DNA of 64,000 nucleotides from Allomuricauda sp. TY007. GTDB lineage: Bacteria; Bacteroidota; Bacteroidia; Flavobacteriales; Flavobacteriaceae. How positions within the stretch are numbered: position 1 is the stretch's first letter; every line of letters starts with the position of its first letter. The notes beneath the pieces are model-generated. The model saw only the letters and a list, made by a program, of their open reading frames with translations, made no database searches and had not been told where the DNA came from. Both the position numbers and the translations under genes were made by a program. Shown piece by piece: positions 16,948-26,681 of this stretch. The stretch spans positions 1-64,000 of the forward strand of contig NZ_WUEG01000001.1 of the NCBI RefSeq assembly GCF_010468565.1, in the 5' to 3' direction.

Positions 16948-17439
16948 ATGTTCGAAGACGACGATGAACCTGGCAAAAGCCGAGAAGAATTTGAAAAAAT
17001 GCCCATTTACAAAAAAGGGTGGCTCATTTTTGACCTGGCAGATAAAATCGCTTCCTTGGTAAATGATGAAGAGGAGTATGCATCTCTCGAAGAAACAGAA
17101 CTGGGCCTGTTGCGTCACCATGCCGAACAACTGCGTAACGATGCCATGCTTATATGTCCAAAAATAGCAGGTGCCGAAGGAGGCGACCTTTATGCAATCC
17201 GTATGGAAAACGCCACTATCATCAGAAAAGCAGCCCGCGAAGTCCAGACTGGTTGTTCAGGATTGGAAATGTGGGGTTTTAAACATACCGAGTATCTTGA
17301 ATTGTTACGAAAAGAAATTGAGGAATTCAGGATCTTGTTTGCAGAATGGGTTCAAACTTTCGACCCTTGGAACTATTCACTGGATCGTTGGGGACTCTTT
17401 AATCCACCAGGGATTGATTATGACGATCCAGAACTATGA
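16948..17439 (+). CDS. hypothetical protein, acidic, helical
   Basis: A 163-residue acidic soluble protein. It starts MFEDDDEPGKSREEFEKMP and ends with an aromatic and Asp-rich tail (GLFNPPGIDYDDPEL). The middle is helical, with two Cys (LICPK and TGCSG). It is the last gene of the SDR group. I do not recognise a domain. Confidence 0.75.
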   Translation: MFEDDDEPGKSREEFEKMPIYKKGWLIFDLADKIASLVNDEEEYASLEETELGLLRHHAEQLRNDAMLICPKIAGAEGGDLYAIRMENATIIRKAAREVQTGCSGLEMWGFKHTEYLELLRKEIEEFRILFAEWVQTFDPWNYSLDRWGLFNPPGIDYDDPEL

Positions 17440-17516
17440 TTGGAATACTTATCCAATTCAAAAAGTTTGAGTAAATTCAAGCTTTATTCTAACTACTCAT
17501 AACCAACCTTGACTTC

Positions 17517-20500
17517 ATGAGAATACCAACGACCTCATCAAAAATGTGGATGCTACTTTCCATGTTTCTTTCAACACTGTTTATTTACTCACAAAATGCA
17601 TCCCCCATTACTGTTGACACCAGCTTTTACAGCGGTTTTACATGGAGGAATATTGGCCCGGACCGTGGTGGAAGAACCTTAGGGTGCGCCGGAAGTCCAT
17701 CCAGACCCAACGAATATTATTTTGGAGCCACAGGAGGAGGCCTATGGAAAACAAAAGACGGTGGAAATACATGGAAATGTGTTACCGATGGACAAATAAC
17801 AAGCTCTTCCGTGGGAGCTGTGGCCGTAGCCGAAACCAATCCGGATGTGGTTTACATCGGTATGGGAGAAACCCAGTTACGTGGTAGCATCACACAAGGT
17901 GATGGTGTTTACAAAACAACGGACGGCGGAGAAACTTGGACACACCTAGGGTTGGAAGAGACCCAAGCCATATCCAGAGTTCGAGTAGACCCGACCAATG
18001 AAGACATTGTCTACGTTGCCGCATTGGGTCACCCGTATGGCGAAAATGAAGAACGCGGTGTCTTTAAATCCGTTGATGGGGGCAAAACTTGGAAAAAAGT
18101 CCTTTACGTAAGCGACAAAGCAGGTGCTGCCGATTTGATCATAGACCGAAACAATCCCAATGTCCTTTATGCCAGCACATGGCAAGTGTACCGTAAAGCA
18201 TGGAAAATGTGGGGCGGTGGTCCAGATAGTAAACTTTGGAAATCTACCGATGGTGGAGAAACTTGGACGGACCTTACCGAAAACCCGGGAATGCCCAAAG
18301 GACCCATTGGCAAAATTGGGGTAACCGTTTCCCCAGCAGATTCCAACCGTGTTTGGGCCATTGTAGAGGCCAACGAAGGGGGCGTTTTCCGTTCTGATGA
18401 TGCCGGTAAAACTTGGGAACTCACCAACAACGAACGTAAACTGAGACAACGTGCTTTTTACTACTCCAGAATTTATGCCGATCCCAAGGACAAAGATGTG
18501 GTCTATGGGCTGAATGTAGGATTCTTTAAATCTACCGATGGAGGAAAAACATTTGATGAAAAAATAGAAACACCCCATAGCGACAACCACGACCTGTGGA
18601 TAGATCCTAACAATCCGAACAGAATGATAAATTCGAATGACGGAGGTGGTGTAGTTAGTATTAATGGGGGTAAAACGTGGACCGAGCAAGATTATCCAAC
18701 GTCACAGTTTTATCACGTGATGGCCACCAGTGATGTTCCTTATCACGTCGTGGGGGCTCAGCAGGACAATTCCACTTTGGCCATGCCCAGCGATGGGTGG
18801 GATTTTAAACAAGCTCGCGGACCCAATCATGGCTGGTATTATGCCGTAGGTGGTGGTGAAAGCGGTTGGATTACACAAAGCCCGACCAACCCCGATATTT
18901 TTTATGCAGGAAGCCAAGGAGCTCTTTTAACACGTTACGACCGCAGCAACGGTCAGGTCAGGGATATTCAAGTGTATCCACGTTTTTTCTCAGGCGAACC
19001 AGCAAGTGCACTACCAGAGCGTTGGCAATGGACCTTCCCCATCATGTTCGCACCAAAAGACCCGAATGTAATGTACACCTGTTCCCAACACGTTTGGAAA
19101 ACAACAAACGACGGACAGACCTGGGAAAAAATAAGTCCAGACCTTACCTATGCCGACCCAGAAACTTTGGGCAAGACAGGGGGTGTGATCACCATGGACA
19201 TGAACGGTCCAGAGATTTATGCAACTGTGTTTGCTTTGGCTCCTTCCAATCACGATATCAATACCATTTGGGCCGGTTCTGATGATGGAAAAATCCACAT
19301 CACAAGAGATGGTGGTGAAAACTGGAAAGATATTACCCCCGAAGAGCTTCCTAAATATTCAAGGGTGAGCATTATTGAAGAATCTATCCACAATCCAGGC
19401 ACCTTGTATGTGGCGGCCAACAGATACCAAGTAGATGACAGGGCACCCTATGTTTTTAAAACACACGATTATGGGAAAACCTGGACAAAAATCATTACAG
19501 GTATAGAGGATGGACACTTTGCCAGAGCTATCCGCGAAGACCACAAGAGAGAAGGCCTTTTATTCCTGGCTACAGAACACGGGGTTTATTTCTCCATAAA
19601 TGATGGTAAGGAATGGCAATCGCTCCAATTGAACCTGCCCGATACCCCGATCAGGGATTTGGTGATCAAGGACAACGATGTGGTTTTGGGCTCTCACGGT
19701 AGAGGATTCTGGATTTTGGACGACATCCAACCCTTTAGGGAATATTCCGAAGACCTAAAAAGTGAAAAAAATGTGCTTTTTAAACCGACGGATGCGATTA
19801 GGGGCATTTACAACGCTAACTTCCAATACTATTTGGAAGAAGAGGTAGATACAGTCACTTTTTCAATTTTTGATGCAGACAATAAGCTTATCGAATCTTT
19901 TGGTGGCAACCAACCTAAATATGAAAAGGACGACAATGCATCTTGGTGGAGTCGAGGGAACAGTACCAAGCCCACTACGGCAAAAGGTATCAATACCTTT
20001 ACTTGGAACCTAAGATATCCTGGGCCAACCACTTTTGATGGAATCATTATTTGGGGCGCCTCGGCCTCCACCGGTCCAAAAGCACCTCTTGGCTCCTATA
20101 CTGTACAAATGAAAGTGGGCGACGAAGTCATTAAAAGCTATCCATTTAAAATTGAAATGGACCCGAACTTGAAAGGAATCACTGCGGAAGACCTTCAAAA
20201 ACAGTTTGAATTGGCTTCCAAAATAACCGACAAAGCTACCATTGCCAACGAAGCTGTGATTCAAATCAGAAGCATCCACAAACAATTGGATAGTTTGGGC
20301 AAAGGCGTTTCCAGTAGAAAGTTTACGAAGCTTTCCAAAGATTTTATGGGAACCCTCACAGAGATTGAGGAAGACCTTTATCAAACCAAAAACCAATCGG
20401 GGCAAGATCCATTGAACTTTCCCATCAAATTGAACAACAGGTTCAATGCCCTGCAAAGAAGCATTGAAAACGGAGATGCCAGACCCACGGATGCCGCTTA

Positions 20501-20633
20501 TGTGGTATTTGATGAGCTTACAGCAGAGTTGGACGGCCACATGGCCAAGCTGAACAACACATTGGACAAAGAGCTTCCAAAAATAAATGCTATTTTAAAA
20601 GACAACGGAATTTCAACCATCGAGGCCCAATAG
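17517..20633 (+). CDS. secreted BNR/Asp-box (VPS10/sortilin-like) beta-propeller protein
   Basis: A 1038-residue protein with an N-terminal signal peptide (to about residue 27). Many Asp-box repeats of the form S/T-x-D-G-G-x-T-W (KTKDGGNTW, KTTDGGETW, KSVDGGKTW, RSDDAGKTW, ITRDGGENW and others) run from about residue 75 to 690, which indicates one or two beta-propellers as in sortilin/VPS10 and BNR proteins. The C-terminal 300 residues hold a beta-sandwich-like region (TFTWNLRYPGP) and a helical bundle. Proteins like this are often annotated as glycosyl hydrolases, but no catalytic site is evident and the role is unknown. A terminator hairpin overlaps the stop codon. Confidence 0.88.
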   Translation: MRIPTTSSKMWMLLSMFLSTLFIYSQNASPITVDTSFYSGFTWRNIGPDRGGRTLGCAGSPSRPNEYYFGATGGGLWKTKDGGNTWKCVTDGQITSSSVGAVAVAETNPDVVYIGMGETQLRGSITQGDGVYKTTDGGETWTHLGLEETQAISRVRVDPTNEDIVYVAALGHPYGENEERGVFKSVDGGKTWKKVLYVSDKAGAADLIIDRNNPNVLYASTWQVYRKAWKMWGGGPDSKLWKSTDGGETWTDLTENPGMPKGPIGKIGVTVSPADSNRVWAIVEANEGGVFRSDDAGKTWELTNNERKLRQRAFYYSRIYADPKDKDVVYGLNVGFFKSTDGGKTFDEKIETPHSDNHDLWIDPNNPNRMINSNDGGGVVSINGGKTWTEQDYPTSQFYHVMATSDVPYHVVGAQQDNSTLAMPSDGWDFKQARGPNHGWYYAVGGGESGWITQSPTNPDIFYAGSQGALLTRYDRSNGQVRDIQVYPRFFSGEPASALPERWQWTFPIMFAPKDPNVMYTCSQHVWKTTNDGQTWEKISPDLTYADPETLGKTGGVITMDMNGPEIYATVFALAPSNHDINTIWAGSDDGKIHITRDGGENWKDITPEELPKYSRVSIIEESIHNPGTLYVAANRYQVDDRAPYVFKTHDYGKTWTKIITGIEDGHFARAIREDHKREGLLFLATEHGVYFSINDGKEWQSLQLNLPDTPIRDLVIKDNDVVLGSHGRGFWILDDIQPFREYSEDLKSEKNVLFKPTDAIRGIYNANFQYYLEEEVDTVTFSIFDADNKLIESFGGNQPKYEKDDNASWWSRGNSTKPTTAKGINTFTWNLRYPGPTTFDGIIIWGASASTGPKAPLGSYTVQMKVGDEVIKSYPFKIEMDPNLKGITAEDLQKQFELASKITDKATIANEAVIQIRSIHKQLDSLGKGVSSRKFTKLSKDFMGTLTEIEEDLYQTKNQSGQDPLNFPIKLNNRFNALQRSIENGDARPTDAAYVVFDELTAELDGHMAKLNNTLDKELPKINAILKDNGISTIEAQ

Positions 20634-20648
20634 GGCCTCATGGTTTTT
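20622..20648 (+). terminator. terminator overlapping the stop codon of the BNR protein gene
   Basis: GAGGCCC (20622-20628), loop AATA, GGGCCTC (20633-20639), then ATGGTTTTTT. The stop codon TAG lies in the loop region. Confidence 0.7.
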
Positions 20649-20725
20649 TAAGAATCAGACTCATTCTAAATTAACAGTCAACCATTTACCCAATAACGTA
20701 TTCTTCGTAATTTTACGTTGTTAGG

Positions 20726-21124
20726 ATGAACAAAATTATCACCATAGGGATATCCTTGCTCATTCTGCTCCAGGGGGCCAACATCCATTTTAAGGATTTG
20801 GTGGAACTTGAGCAGCTTGTTGAGCACTACCAATTCCACAACGAGGAATATGGTGATGACTTTATGATTTTTGTTTCCAAGCACTACGGGGAACTCAAAG
20901 CCGACCACAGCGAAAAACACCAAGAGGAACAAAAGGAGCATGAAAAACTGCCCTTTCAGCACCAATCCCATTGTACACAGACACATGTTTTTGTTCATAG
21001 TACGGACAGTCTCATCGACTCCCGCTCCGAAATACCCTTAGCTACCAAAGGAAATTTCCACTACCAAATGTCTTACTCCCTTGTTTGGGGAGATGGCCCT
21101 TTCCAGCCGCCCAAACACGCATAA
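20726..21124 (+). CDS. small His-rich secreted protein upstream of czc genes
   Basis: A 132-residue protein with a signal peptide (to about residue 18). The central part is rich in His and Glu (KADHSEKHQEEQKEHEK, then FQHQSHCTQTHVFVH) and could bind divalent metals outside the cytoplasm. It lies 77 bases upstream of the CzcA-type gene on the same strand, so it is likely part of that operon. Its upstream region holds inverted repeats (AGAAT-N7-ATTCT at 20651-20667 and AACGTA-N13-TACGTT at 20695-20719). The metal-binding role is inference. Confidence 0.75.
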   Translation: MNKIITIGISLLILLQGANIHFKDLVELEQLVEHYQFHNEEYGDDFMIFVSKHYGELKADHSEKHQEEQKEHEKLPFQHQSHCTQTHVFVHSTDSLIDSRSEIPLATKGNFHYQMSYSLVWGDGPFQPPKHA

Positions 21125-21201
21125 TTCATAGTATTTCAGCTTTGCTGGACACTTTTCGCAAGCCTTATTCCACTTTAATAATGCTATTATTTCTATGAAT
21201 C

Positions 21202-24200
21202 ATGTTTTCAAAAATTATCAACTTTAGTATTAAGAACAAGTTTATTGTTCTTCTATTTACAGCAGCTATAGCCCTTGTGGGGTTATACTCCCTGTCACAA
21301 ATACCCATCGGCGCCGTACCCGATATTACCAACAACCAGGTTCAGGTACTGACCACTTCCAATAGTCTCTCCACACAGGATATGGAGAAGTTTGTCACTT
21401 ACCCCATAGAGTTGGAAATGGCAAACCTCCCCGGTGTTAAGGAAATCCGTTCGGTTTCCAAGTTTGGGTTGTCGGTTGTGACCATCGTATTCGAAGATGA
21501 TATGGGCACCTATTTGCCCAGACAACTTATTGCTGAAAAAATCAAGTCTGCATCCAGCCGTATACCCGAAGGGTTTGGCTCCCCAGAAATGGGACCCATC
21601 ACAACTGGCTTGGGCGAGATATATCAATATATTTTGGATGTGGAACCTGAGTACAAGGATCAGTACAATTCCACGGAGCTCAGGACCATTCAAGATTGGA
21701 TCGTAAAACGTCAGCTTTCTGGAATCCCAGGTGTAGTGGAGGTCAATACCTGGGGAGGTCACCTAAAACAATATGAAGTGGCCATTCAAACCCAAAAATT
21801 GAACGCCTTCAACATTACCGCCAAAGAAGTGTTCACCGCTTTGGAAAAAAACAATAGCGTTACCGGTGGCGGCTATATTGAAAAAGTGAACCAAGCCTAT
21901 TTTATTCGTGGTGAAGGGTTGGTAAGCAATCTCTCAGATATTGAAAATATAGTGGTAACGACCCGAAATAGCATCCCTATTTACATTAAGGACATAGCTA
22001 AAGTTGGTTTTGGCAGTGCACCACGCTTTGGTGCAATAACCGGCAACGGTGAGGGCGAGAAAGTCCTTGGGCAAATTATGATGCTGAAGGATGCAGATTC
22101 CAAACGGGTAATCGAAGCCGTTAAGGAACGAGTTGCTACCATTTCCAAATCCTTGCCCGAAGGCGTTTACATTAATCCGTTTTTGGACCGTAGTGAATTA
22201 ATCGGGAGGACAACCTTCACGGTGACCGAAAACTTGGTCTTGGGTTGTTTGATTGTCATTTTTGTAGTGGTTTTGCTCTTGGGCAACTGGCGTTCGGGTC
22301 TTGTAGTGGCATCAGTTATTCCGCTATGTCTGCTGTTTGCACTCACCCTGATGAATATTTTTGGGGTGGATGCCAACTTGTTGAGCCTTGGCGCGATTGA
22401 TTTTGGAATTATTATAGACGGAGCCGTGATCATTGTGGAATATATTGCTTTCCAAATCACCCAAAAGAAAGCAGAGATTGCCAATCTGGGCAAGAACGAA
22501 ACACAATCCATCAAAGATGACATCACCCTAAAAGGTGCCGCAAAAATGATGAACTCCGCAGTTTTCGGGCAGCTTATCATCTTGATCGTGTTCATTCCTA
22601 TTCTATCGTTAAGCGGTGTAGAAGGTAAAATGTTCAAGCCCATGGCTCTAACGTTTAGCTTTGCCTTATTGGGGGCAATCCTTTTGTGCTTTACTTATGT
22701 GCCCGTTGCATCGGCCATGTTCCTAAAACCATCCAAGGAATCAGCAAAAAGTATCTCCACACGTTTGGTCAACTGGATCAACAAACAATACGAACCAGTT
22801 ATCGAATGGGCCCTGAAAAGTAAAAAACTCGTGCTTTCAGTAGCTGGCGCTCTATTAATAGGAGCCATTTTGTTGTTCTCCTCTATGGGAGGTGAATTTG
22901 TGCCCACCTTGGACGAAGGGGATTTTGTGATTCAACCTGTGCTAAAAACAGGTACCACTTTGACCAAAACCGTGGAAACCACGACCAAAATGGAACAAAT
23001 CCTTTTAGATCGGTTCCCCGAGGTAAAACAAGTGGTAAGCCGCATAGGTGCCGCAGAGGTGCCCACCGACCCCATGTCCATGGAAGAAAGTGATGTGATA
23101 ATTTCCCTTAAACCCAAAGATGAATGGGTATCCGCGGAAACCAAGGATGAGTTGGCAGATAAGTTTAAAGAAGCCCTTGCTGTAATTCCGGGCATGGAAC
23201 TTGAGTTTACCCAGCCTATTGAAATGCGTTTCAATGAATTGATTACCGGGGTACGGGCGGACATCGCTATTAAGATTTTTGGTGAAAACTTGGAAACATT
23301 GAACAAAAAGGCCAATGAGATCAAAGATCTCATCCAAAATGTAGAGGGAGCATCCGATATTGTAGTGGAAAAAGTGGAAGGCTTGCCTCAAATGAACGTT
23401 TCTTTTGATCGTGCCAAAATTGCACGCCATGGACTTAATATTGCCGACCTCAACGAAATGATTTCCATGGGCTTTGCAGGCAAGGTCGTAGGTAGTGTAT
23501 TCGAGGGCGAACGCCAATTTGATATGGCCGTTCGTTTGGATTCCGAAAACCGTAAAGATATTTCCAACCTGAAAAACCTGTATGTGGATATTCCCAATGG
23601 TGGAAAAATCCCGATGAGCGAACTGGCCGTGATTACCTATCAAAAAGGGGCAGCCAAAATATCCCGTGATGACACCCAAAGACGTATCGTTGTCGGTATC
23701 AACGTAAGGAACCGTGACCTTCAATCCGTTGTAGACGATGTGCAACTTTTAATCGATGATAACATCACTTTGCCGCCTGGGTACATCATCACCTACGGGG
23801 GGCAGTTTGAAAATCTTCAAAATGCAAAAGCCAGATTGATGATTGCCGTACCCATTGCACTGTTGCTCATCTTTATTATGCTCTATTTTGCTTTTGGCTC
23901 TGTTAAAGAAGCTTTGCTTATTTTTTCCGCCATTCCACTTTCAGCAGTGGGCGGCGTACTCTTGCTTTGGCTTCGGGACATGCCATTTAGTATCTCCGCT
24001 GGTGTTGGGTTTATCGCATTATTCGGTATTGCCGTGTTGAACGGAATTGTATTGATCGAGCACTTCAAAGAACTCAAAGGCAAGGACTTTGACTCCATGG
24101 AAGATCTCATCAAACAAGGAACAAAGGACAGGCTCCGTGCCGTTTTGTTGACCGCCTCGGCCGCAGCTTTAGGTTTCTTGCCCATGGCAGTTTCCACCAA

Positions 24201-25548
24201 CGCCGGGGCCGAAGTACAGCGACCTTTGGCCACAGTGGTCATCGGTGGATTGGTAACGGCAACCCTACTCACCTTGGTGGTTTTGCCCGTTTTATATGCG
24301 TATTCACACAATATTAAGTTTCGTGGAATGAGAAAAAGAAGGAAAGAACGCAGAATAAGGAAGAACACCTTAACAATCCTGCTTTTGTTGATTTCAGTTT
24401 CAGGATTTTCCCAAACCAAATTGGATTTGGGAAATTTAATGGCGCTATCCCTTGAAAACAATAAGGGAATACAAGCCGAATCCTTACTGGTAGATCAGGC
24501 AAAAACTCTTAAAGGAACTGCTTTTGAGTTTGACAAAACCGATATTTACTACCAGTATGATGAGAACAACCTAGCCTTGAACGGGGAACCGTTAAAGGTT
24601 TTTGGGGCACAGCAGCAGTTTGAGTTTCCTACGGTGTATGGTGCCAAGAACAGGCTTCAAAAATCGAACTATGAGCTTCAAAAATCGTCGTTTGAAATAA
24701 AAAAGAAGCAACTGTACCAAAACCTGAGTATTGCATACTACCAATACCAGACCTTGAACCAAAAAGCAAAGCTTTACGCTTCGCTGGACAGTATTTACAG
24801 CAAATTTGCGCACGCAGCCAACCGACGTTTTGAACTCGGGGAGACCAATTATCTGGAAAAGGTAACAGCTACTGCCAAACAACGGCAAATTGCCAACACC
24901 TATTCCAAGATACAACAGCAACTACTCACCACTTATAATCAGATTGTAAGCTTGGTACAAAGTGGGGACACCTTGGAAATTGTGGATGAAGAACCACAAA
25001 AACTTAGTGTGTTGAATATGCAAGGAATGTTGGAAACGGAAACTTCTTTTTTGGACAAGCGCCAAGAACTGAGCAATGCCCAAAAAAGTCTGGAGGAAAA
25101 CAGATTGCTGCCCGACCTGAACCTGGAATATTTTCAAGGAACCAACAAGGGCTTGGGAACATCCCTTTACGGTATTCAGCTGGGTGTTCGTATTCCGATT
25201 TTTTTCTTTGGACATAGCAGCAAGGTGAAATCATCCAAGATTCAGACCAAGATTACGGAGATGCAGAATACCGAAATCACTATTATGATGAACCAGCGTT
25301 ACAAAACCTTGCGGGAGCAATTGGAACAACAGGCCAAAGAACTTTCTTATTACGAAGATGAAGGCGGTCTTCTTTCCGATCAAATTTTGAAAGCGGCCTC
25401 CGGAAACTTTCAAAATGGGGAAATCGACTTTTTCCAGTACATCCAAAGCTTGGAAAACGCCTACGACATCCAACTGAATTATTTAGATGTGCTCAACCAA
25501 TACAATCAAACCGTAATCGCCATTAATTACTTGACAATAACATTATAA
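21202..25548 (+). CDS. czcA: CzcA/CusA-type heavy-metal RND pump fused to TolC/CzcC-type outer-membrane factor
   Basis: A 1448-residue fusion. Residues 1 to about 1045 are an HME-family RND transporter with 12 membrane helices and the TM4 motif DFGIIIDGAVIIVE (about 396-409) used for proton coupling and cation export. At about 1052-1074 a basic stretch and a hydrophobic segment (KNTLTILLLLISVSGFSQ) look exactly like a signal peptide with a SFSQ-type cleavage site. The remaining 375 residues are a TolC-family helical outer-membrane factor. With czcB downstream (2 bases) the operon encodes a full tripartite metal efflux system. Such fusions are common in Flavobacteriia. An internal ATG at 24328 could also allow separate translation of the TolC part. 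Confidence 0.93.
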   Translation: MFSKIINFSIKNKFIVLLFTAAIALVGLYSLSQIPIGAVPDITNNQVQVLTTSNSLSTQDMEKFVTYPIELEMANLPGVKEIRSVSKFGLSVVTIVFEDDMGTYLPRQLIAEKIKSASSRIPEGFGSPEMGPITTGLGEIYQYILDVEPEYKDQYNSTELRTIQDWIVKRQLSGIPGVVEVNTWGGHLKQYEVAIQTQKLNAFNITAKEVFTALEKNNSVTGGGYIEKVNQAYFIRGEGLVSNLSDIENIVVTTRNSIPIYIKDIAKVGFGSAPRFGAITGNGEGEKVLGQIMMLKDADSKRVIEAVKERVATISKSLPEGVYINPFLDRSELIGRTTFTVTENLVLGCLIVIFVVVLLLGNWRSGLVVASVIPLCLLFALTLMNIFGVDANLLSLGAIDFGIIIDGAVIIVEYIAFQITQKKAEIANLGKNETQSIKDDITLKGAAKMMNSAVFGQLIILIVFIPILSLSGVEGKMFKPMALTFSFALLGAILLCFTYVPVASAMFLKPSKESAKSISTRLVNWINKQYEPVIEWALKSKKLVLSVAGALLIGAILLFSSMGGEFVPTLDEGDFVIQPVLKTGTTLTKTVETTTKMEQILLDRFPEVKQVVSRIGAAEVPTDPMSMEESDVIISLKPKDEWVSAETKDELADKFKEALAVIPGMELEFTQPIEMRFNELITGVRADIAIKIFGENLETLNKKANEIKDLIQNVEGASDIVVEKVEGLPQMNVSFDRAKIARHGLNIADLNEMISMGFAGKVVGSVFEGERQFDMAVRLDSENRKDISNLKNLYVDIPNGGKIPMSELAVITYQKGAAKISRDDTQRRIVVGINVRNRDLQSVVDDVQLLIDDNITLPPGYIITYGGQFENLQNAKARLMIAVPIALLLIFIMLYFAFGSVKEALLIFSAIPLSAVGGVLLLWLRDMPFSISAGVGFIALFGIAVLNGIVLIEHFKELKGKDFDSMEDLIKQGTKDRLRAVLLTASAAALGFLPMAVSTNAGAEVQRPLATVVIGGLVTATLLTLVVLPVLYAYSHNIKFRGMRKRRKERRIRKNTLTILLLLISVSGFSQTKLDLGNLMALSLENNKGIQAESLLVDQAKTLKGTAFEFDKTDIYYQYDENNLALNGEPLKVFGAQQQFEFPTVYGAKNRLQKSNYELQKSSFEIKKKQLYQNLSIAYYQYQTLNQKAKLYASLDSIYSKFAHAANRRFELGETNYLEKVTATAKQRQIANTYSKIQQQLLTTYNQIVSLVQSGDTLEIVDEEPQKLSVLNMQGMLETETSFLDKRQELSNAQKSLEENRLLPDLNLEYFQGTNKGLGTSLYGIQLGVRIPIFFFGHSSKVKSSKIQTKITEMQNTEITIMMNQRYKTLREQLEQQAKELSYYEDEGGLLSDQILKAASGNFQNGEIDFFQYIQSLENAYDIQLNYLDVLNQYNQTVIAINYLTITL

Positions 25549-25550
25549 CA

Positions 25551-26678
25551 ATGAAAAATATAATTCAAATAGCCGCTGTTTTCCTTCTATTGATGGGCTG
25601 TGGCAATAAAAACAACAAAGAATCCGCTTCCGAAGGGCAAGGAGAAGAAACAGGAATCGTGGTCACACAAGATCAATTCGATACCAATGACCTCACTATT
25701 GGTCCAATGGAAAAAAGAACCTTCCCAAAAATGGTAGAGACTTCTGGGATGATAGATGTACCGCCCGAAAACCGAGCTAGTGTAACGGCCTTTATGGGGG
25801 GGTTCGTAAAAAAAACCGCATTACTGGTCGGTGACCAAGTAAAAAAGGGACAGCTTTTAGTAGTTCTGGAAAATCAGGAATTCCTGAAAATGCAACAGGA
25901 ATATCTAGAGATTTTCACCCAATTGGATTTTTTAAAAGCCGAGTTTGAAAGAAACCAAACCCTTTTTGAAGAAAAAATCGCCTCGCAAAAGAACTTTCTT
26001 CAGGCCAAGAGTAATTATGAAACAGCCAAGGCCCGTTACCAAGGCTTGCGGGAGCAATTGCAAATGCTGAACATATCACCCAGTAATGTAGAGCAGGGCA
26101 ACATTACATCACAAGCGGCCATTTATGCCCCTATCTCGGGAAGCATCACAAAAATGAACGTTGCCAAGGGAAGCTACGTCTCGCCAGCTACCGAAATTTT
26201 GGAAATCGTGGATAATAGTCACGTACACCTGGAGCTTACTGTTTTTGAAAAGGACATACTCAGGGTTAAAAAAGGGCAAAAAATCCAGTTCAGGATTCCA
26301 GAAGCTTCAGAAGATGCCTTTAATGCAGAAGTTTATTTGGTGGGCACCTCAATTGAAGATGCGAAAAGATCCATTAAGGTACACGGACATCTAGAGCACG
26401 AAGAAAAAGCAAACTTTCTACCAGGTATGTTCGTGGATGCCAAAATTATGACGGACACCATCAAAACCCTATCATTGCCCGAAGAAGCGGTAATTGAATC
26501 AGAGAGCACCTCCTACGTACTCAAATTGGTGAATAAAGAAGGGGGTGGATACACCTTTGAACGTGTTGCGGTAAAACAAGGCAACACCTATGATGGGTAT
26601 ACCGAAATCATCTCAACAGGACTAACCGAAACCGATCAGTTCTTGACCAAGGGTGTTTTTGATTTGATCGGGGGATAG
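25551..26678 (+). CDS. czcB: CzcB-type periplasmic adaptor (membrane fusion protein)
   Basis: A 375-residue lipoprotein (lipobox LLLMGC near residues 16-21) of the HlyD/CzcB family. Beta-barrel and lipoyl halves flank a coiled-coil hairpin (about 110-180), and YAPISGSITKMNVAKG marks the second lipoyl half. It joins the inner-membrane pump and outer-membrane channel of the metal exporter. It begins two bases after the fused czcA-czcC gene. It ends three bases from the convergent ZIP gene with no visible terminator between them. Confidence 0.93.
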   Translation: MKNIIQIAAVFLLLMGCGNKNNKESASEGQGEETGIVVTQDQFDTNDLTIGPMEKRTFPKMVETSGMIDVPPENRASVTAFMGGFVKKTALLVGDQVKKGQLLVVLENQEFLKMQQEYLEIFTQLDFLKAEFERNQTLFEEKIASQKNFLQAKSNYETAKARYQGLREQLQMLNISPSNVEQGNITSQAAIYAPISGSITKMNVAKGSYVSPATEILEIVDNSHVHLELTVFEKDILRVKKGQKIQFRIPEASEDAFNAEVYLVGTSIEDAKRSIKVHGHLEHEEKANFLPGMFVDAKIMTDTIKTLSLPEEAVIESESTSYVLKLVNKEGGGYTFERVAVKQGNTYDGYTEIISTGLTETDQFLTKGVFDLIGG

Positions 26679-26681
26679 CTT

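Noticed and set aside
17517..20633. Glycoside hydrolase or sialidase function of the Asp-box protein
   Set aside because: Asp-box repeats only show a beta-propeller. No catalytic Arg triad or Tyr/Glu pair of sialidases could be identified.
21202..25548. CzcA-TolC fusion as a sequencing error that removed a stop codon
   Set aside because: The frame is intact across a long junction with a basic linker, and equivalent fusions are known in Flavobacteriia.
26679..26681. Terminator between czcB and the ZIP gene
   Set aside because: The convergent genes are three bases apart and no hairpin with a T-run is visible there.
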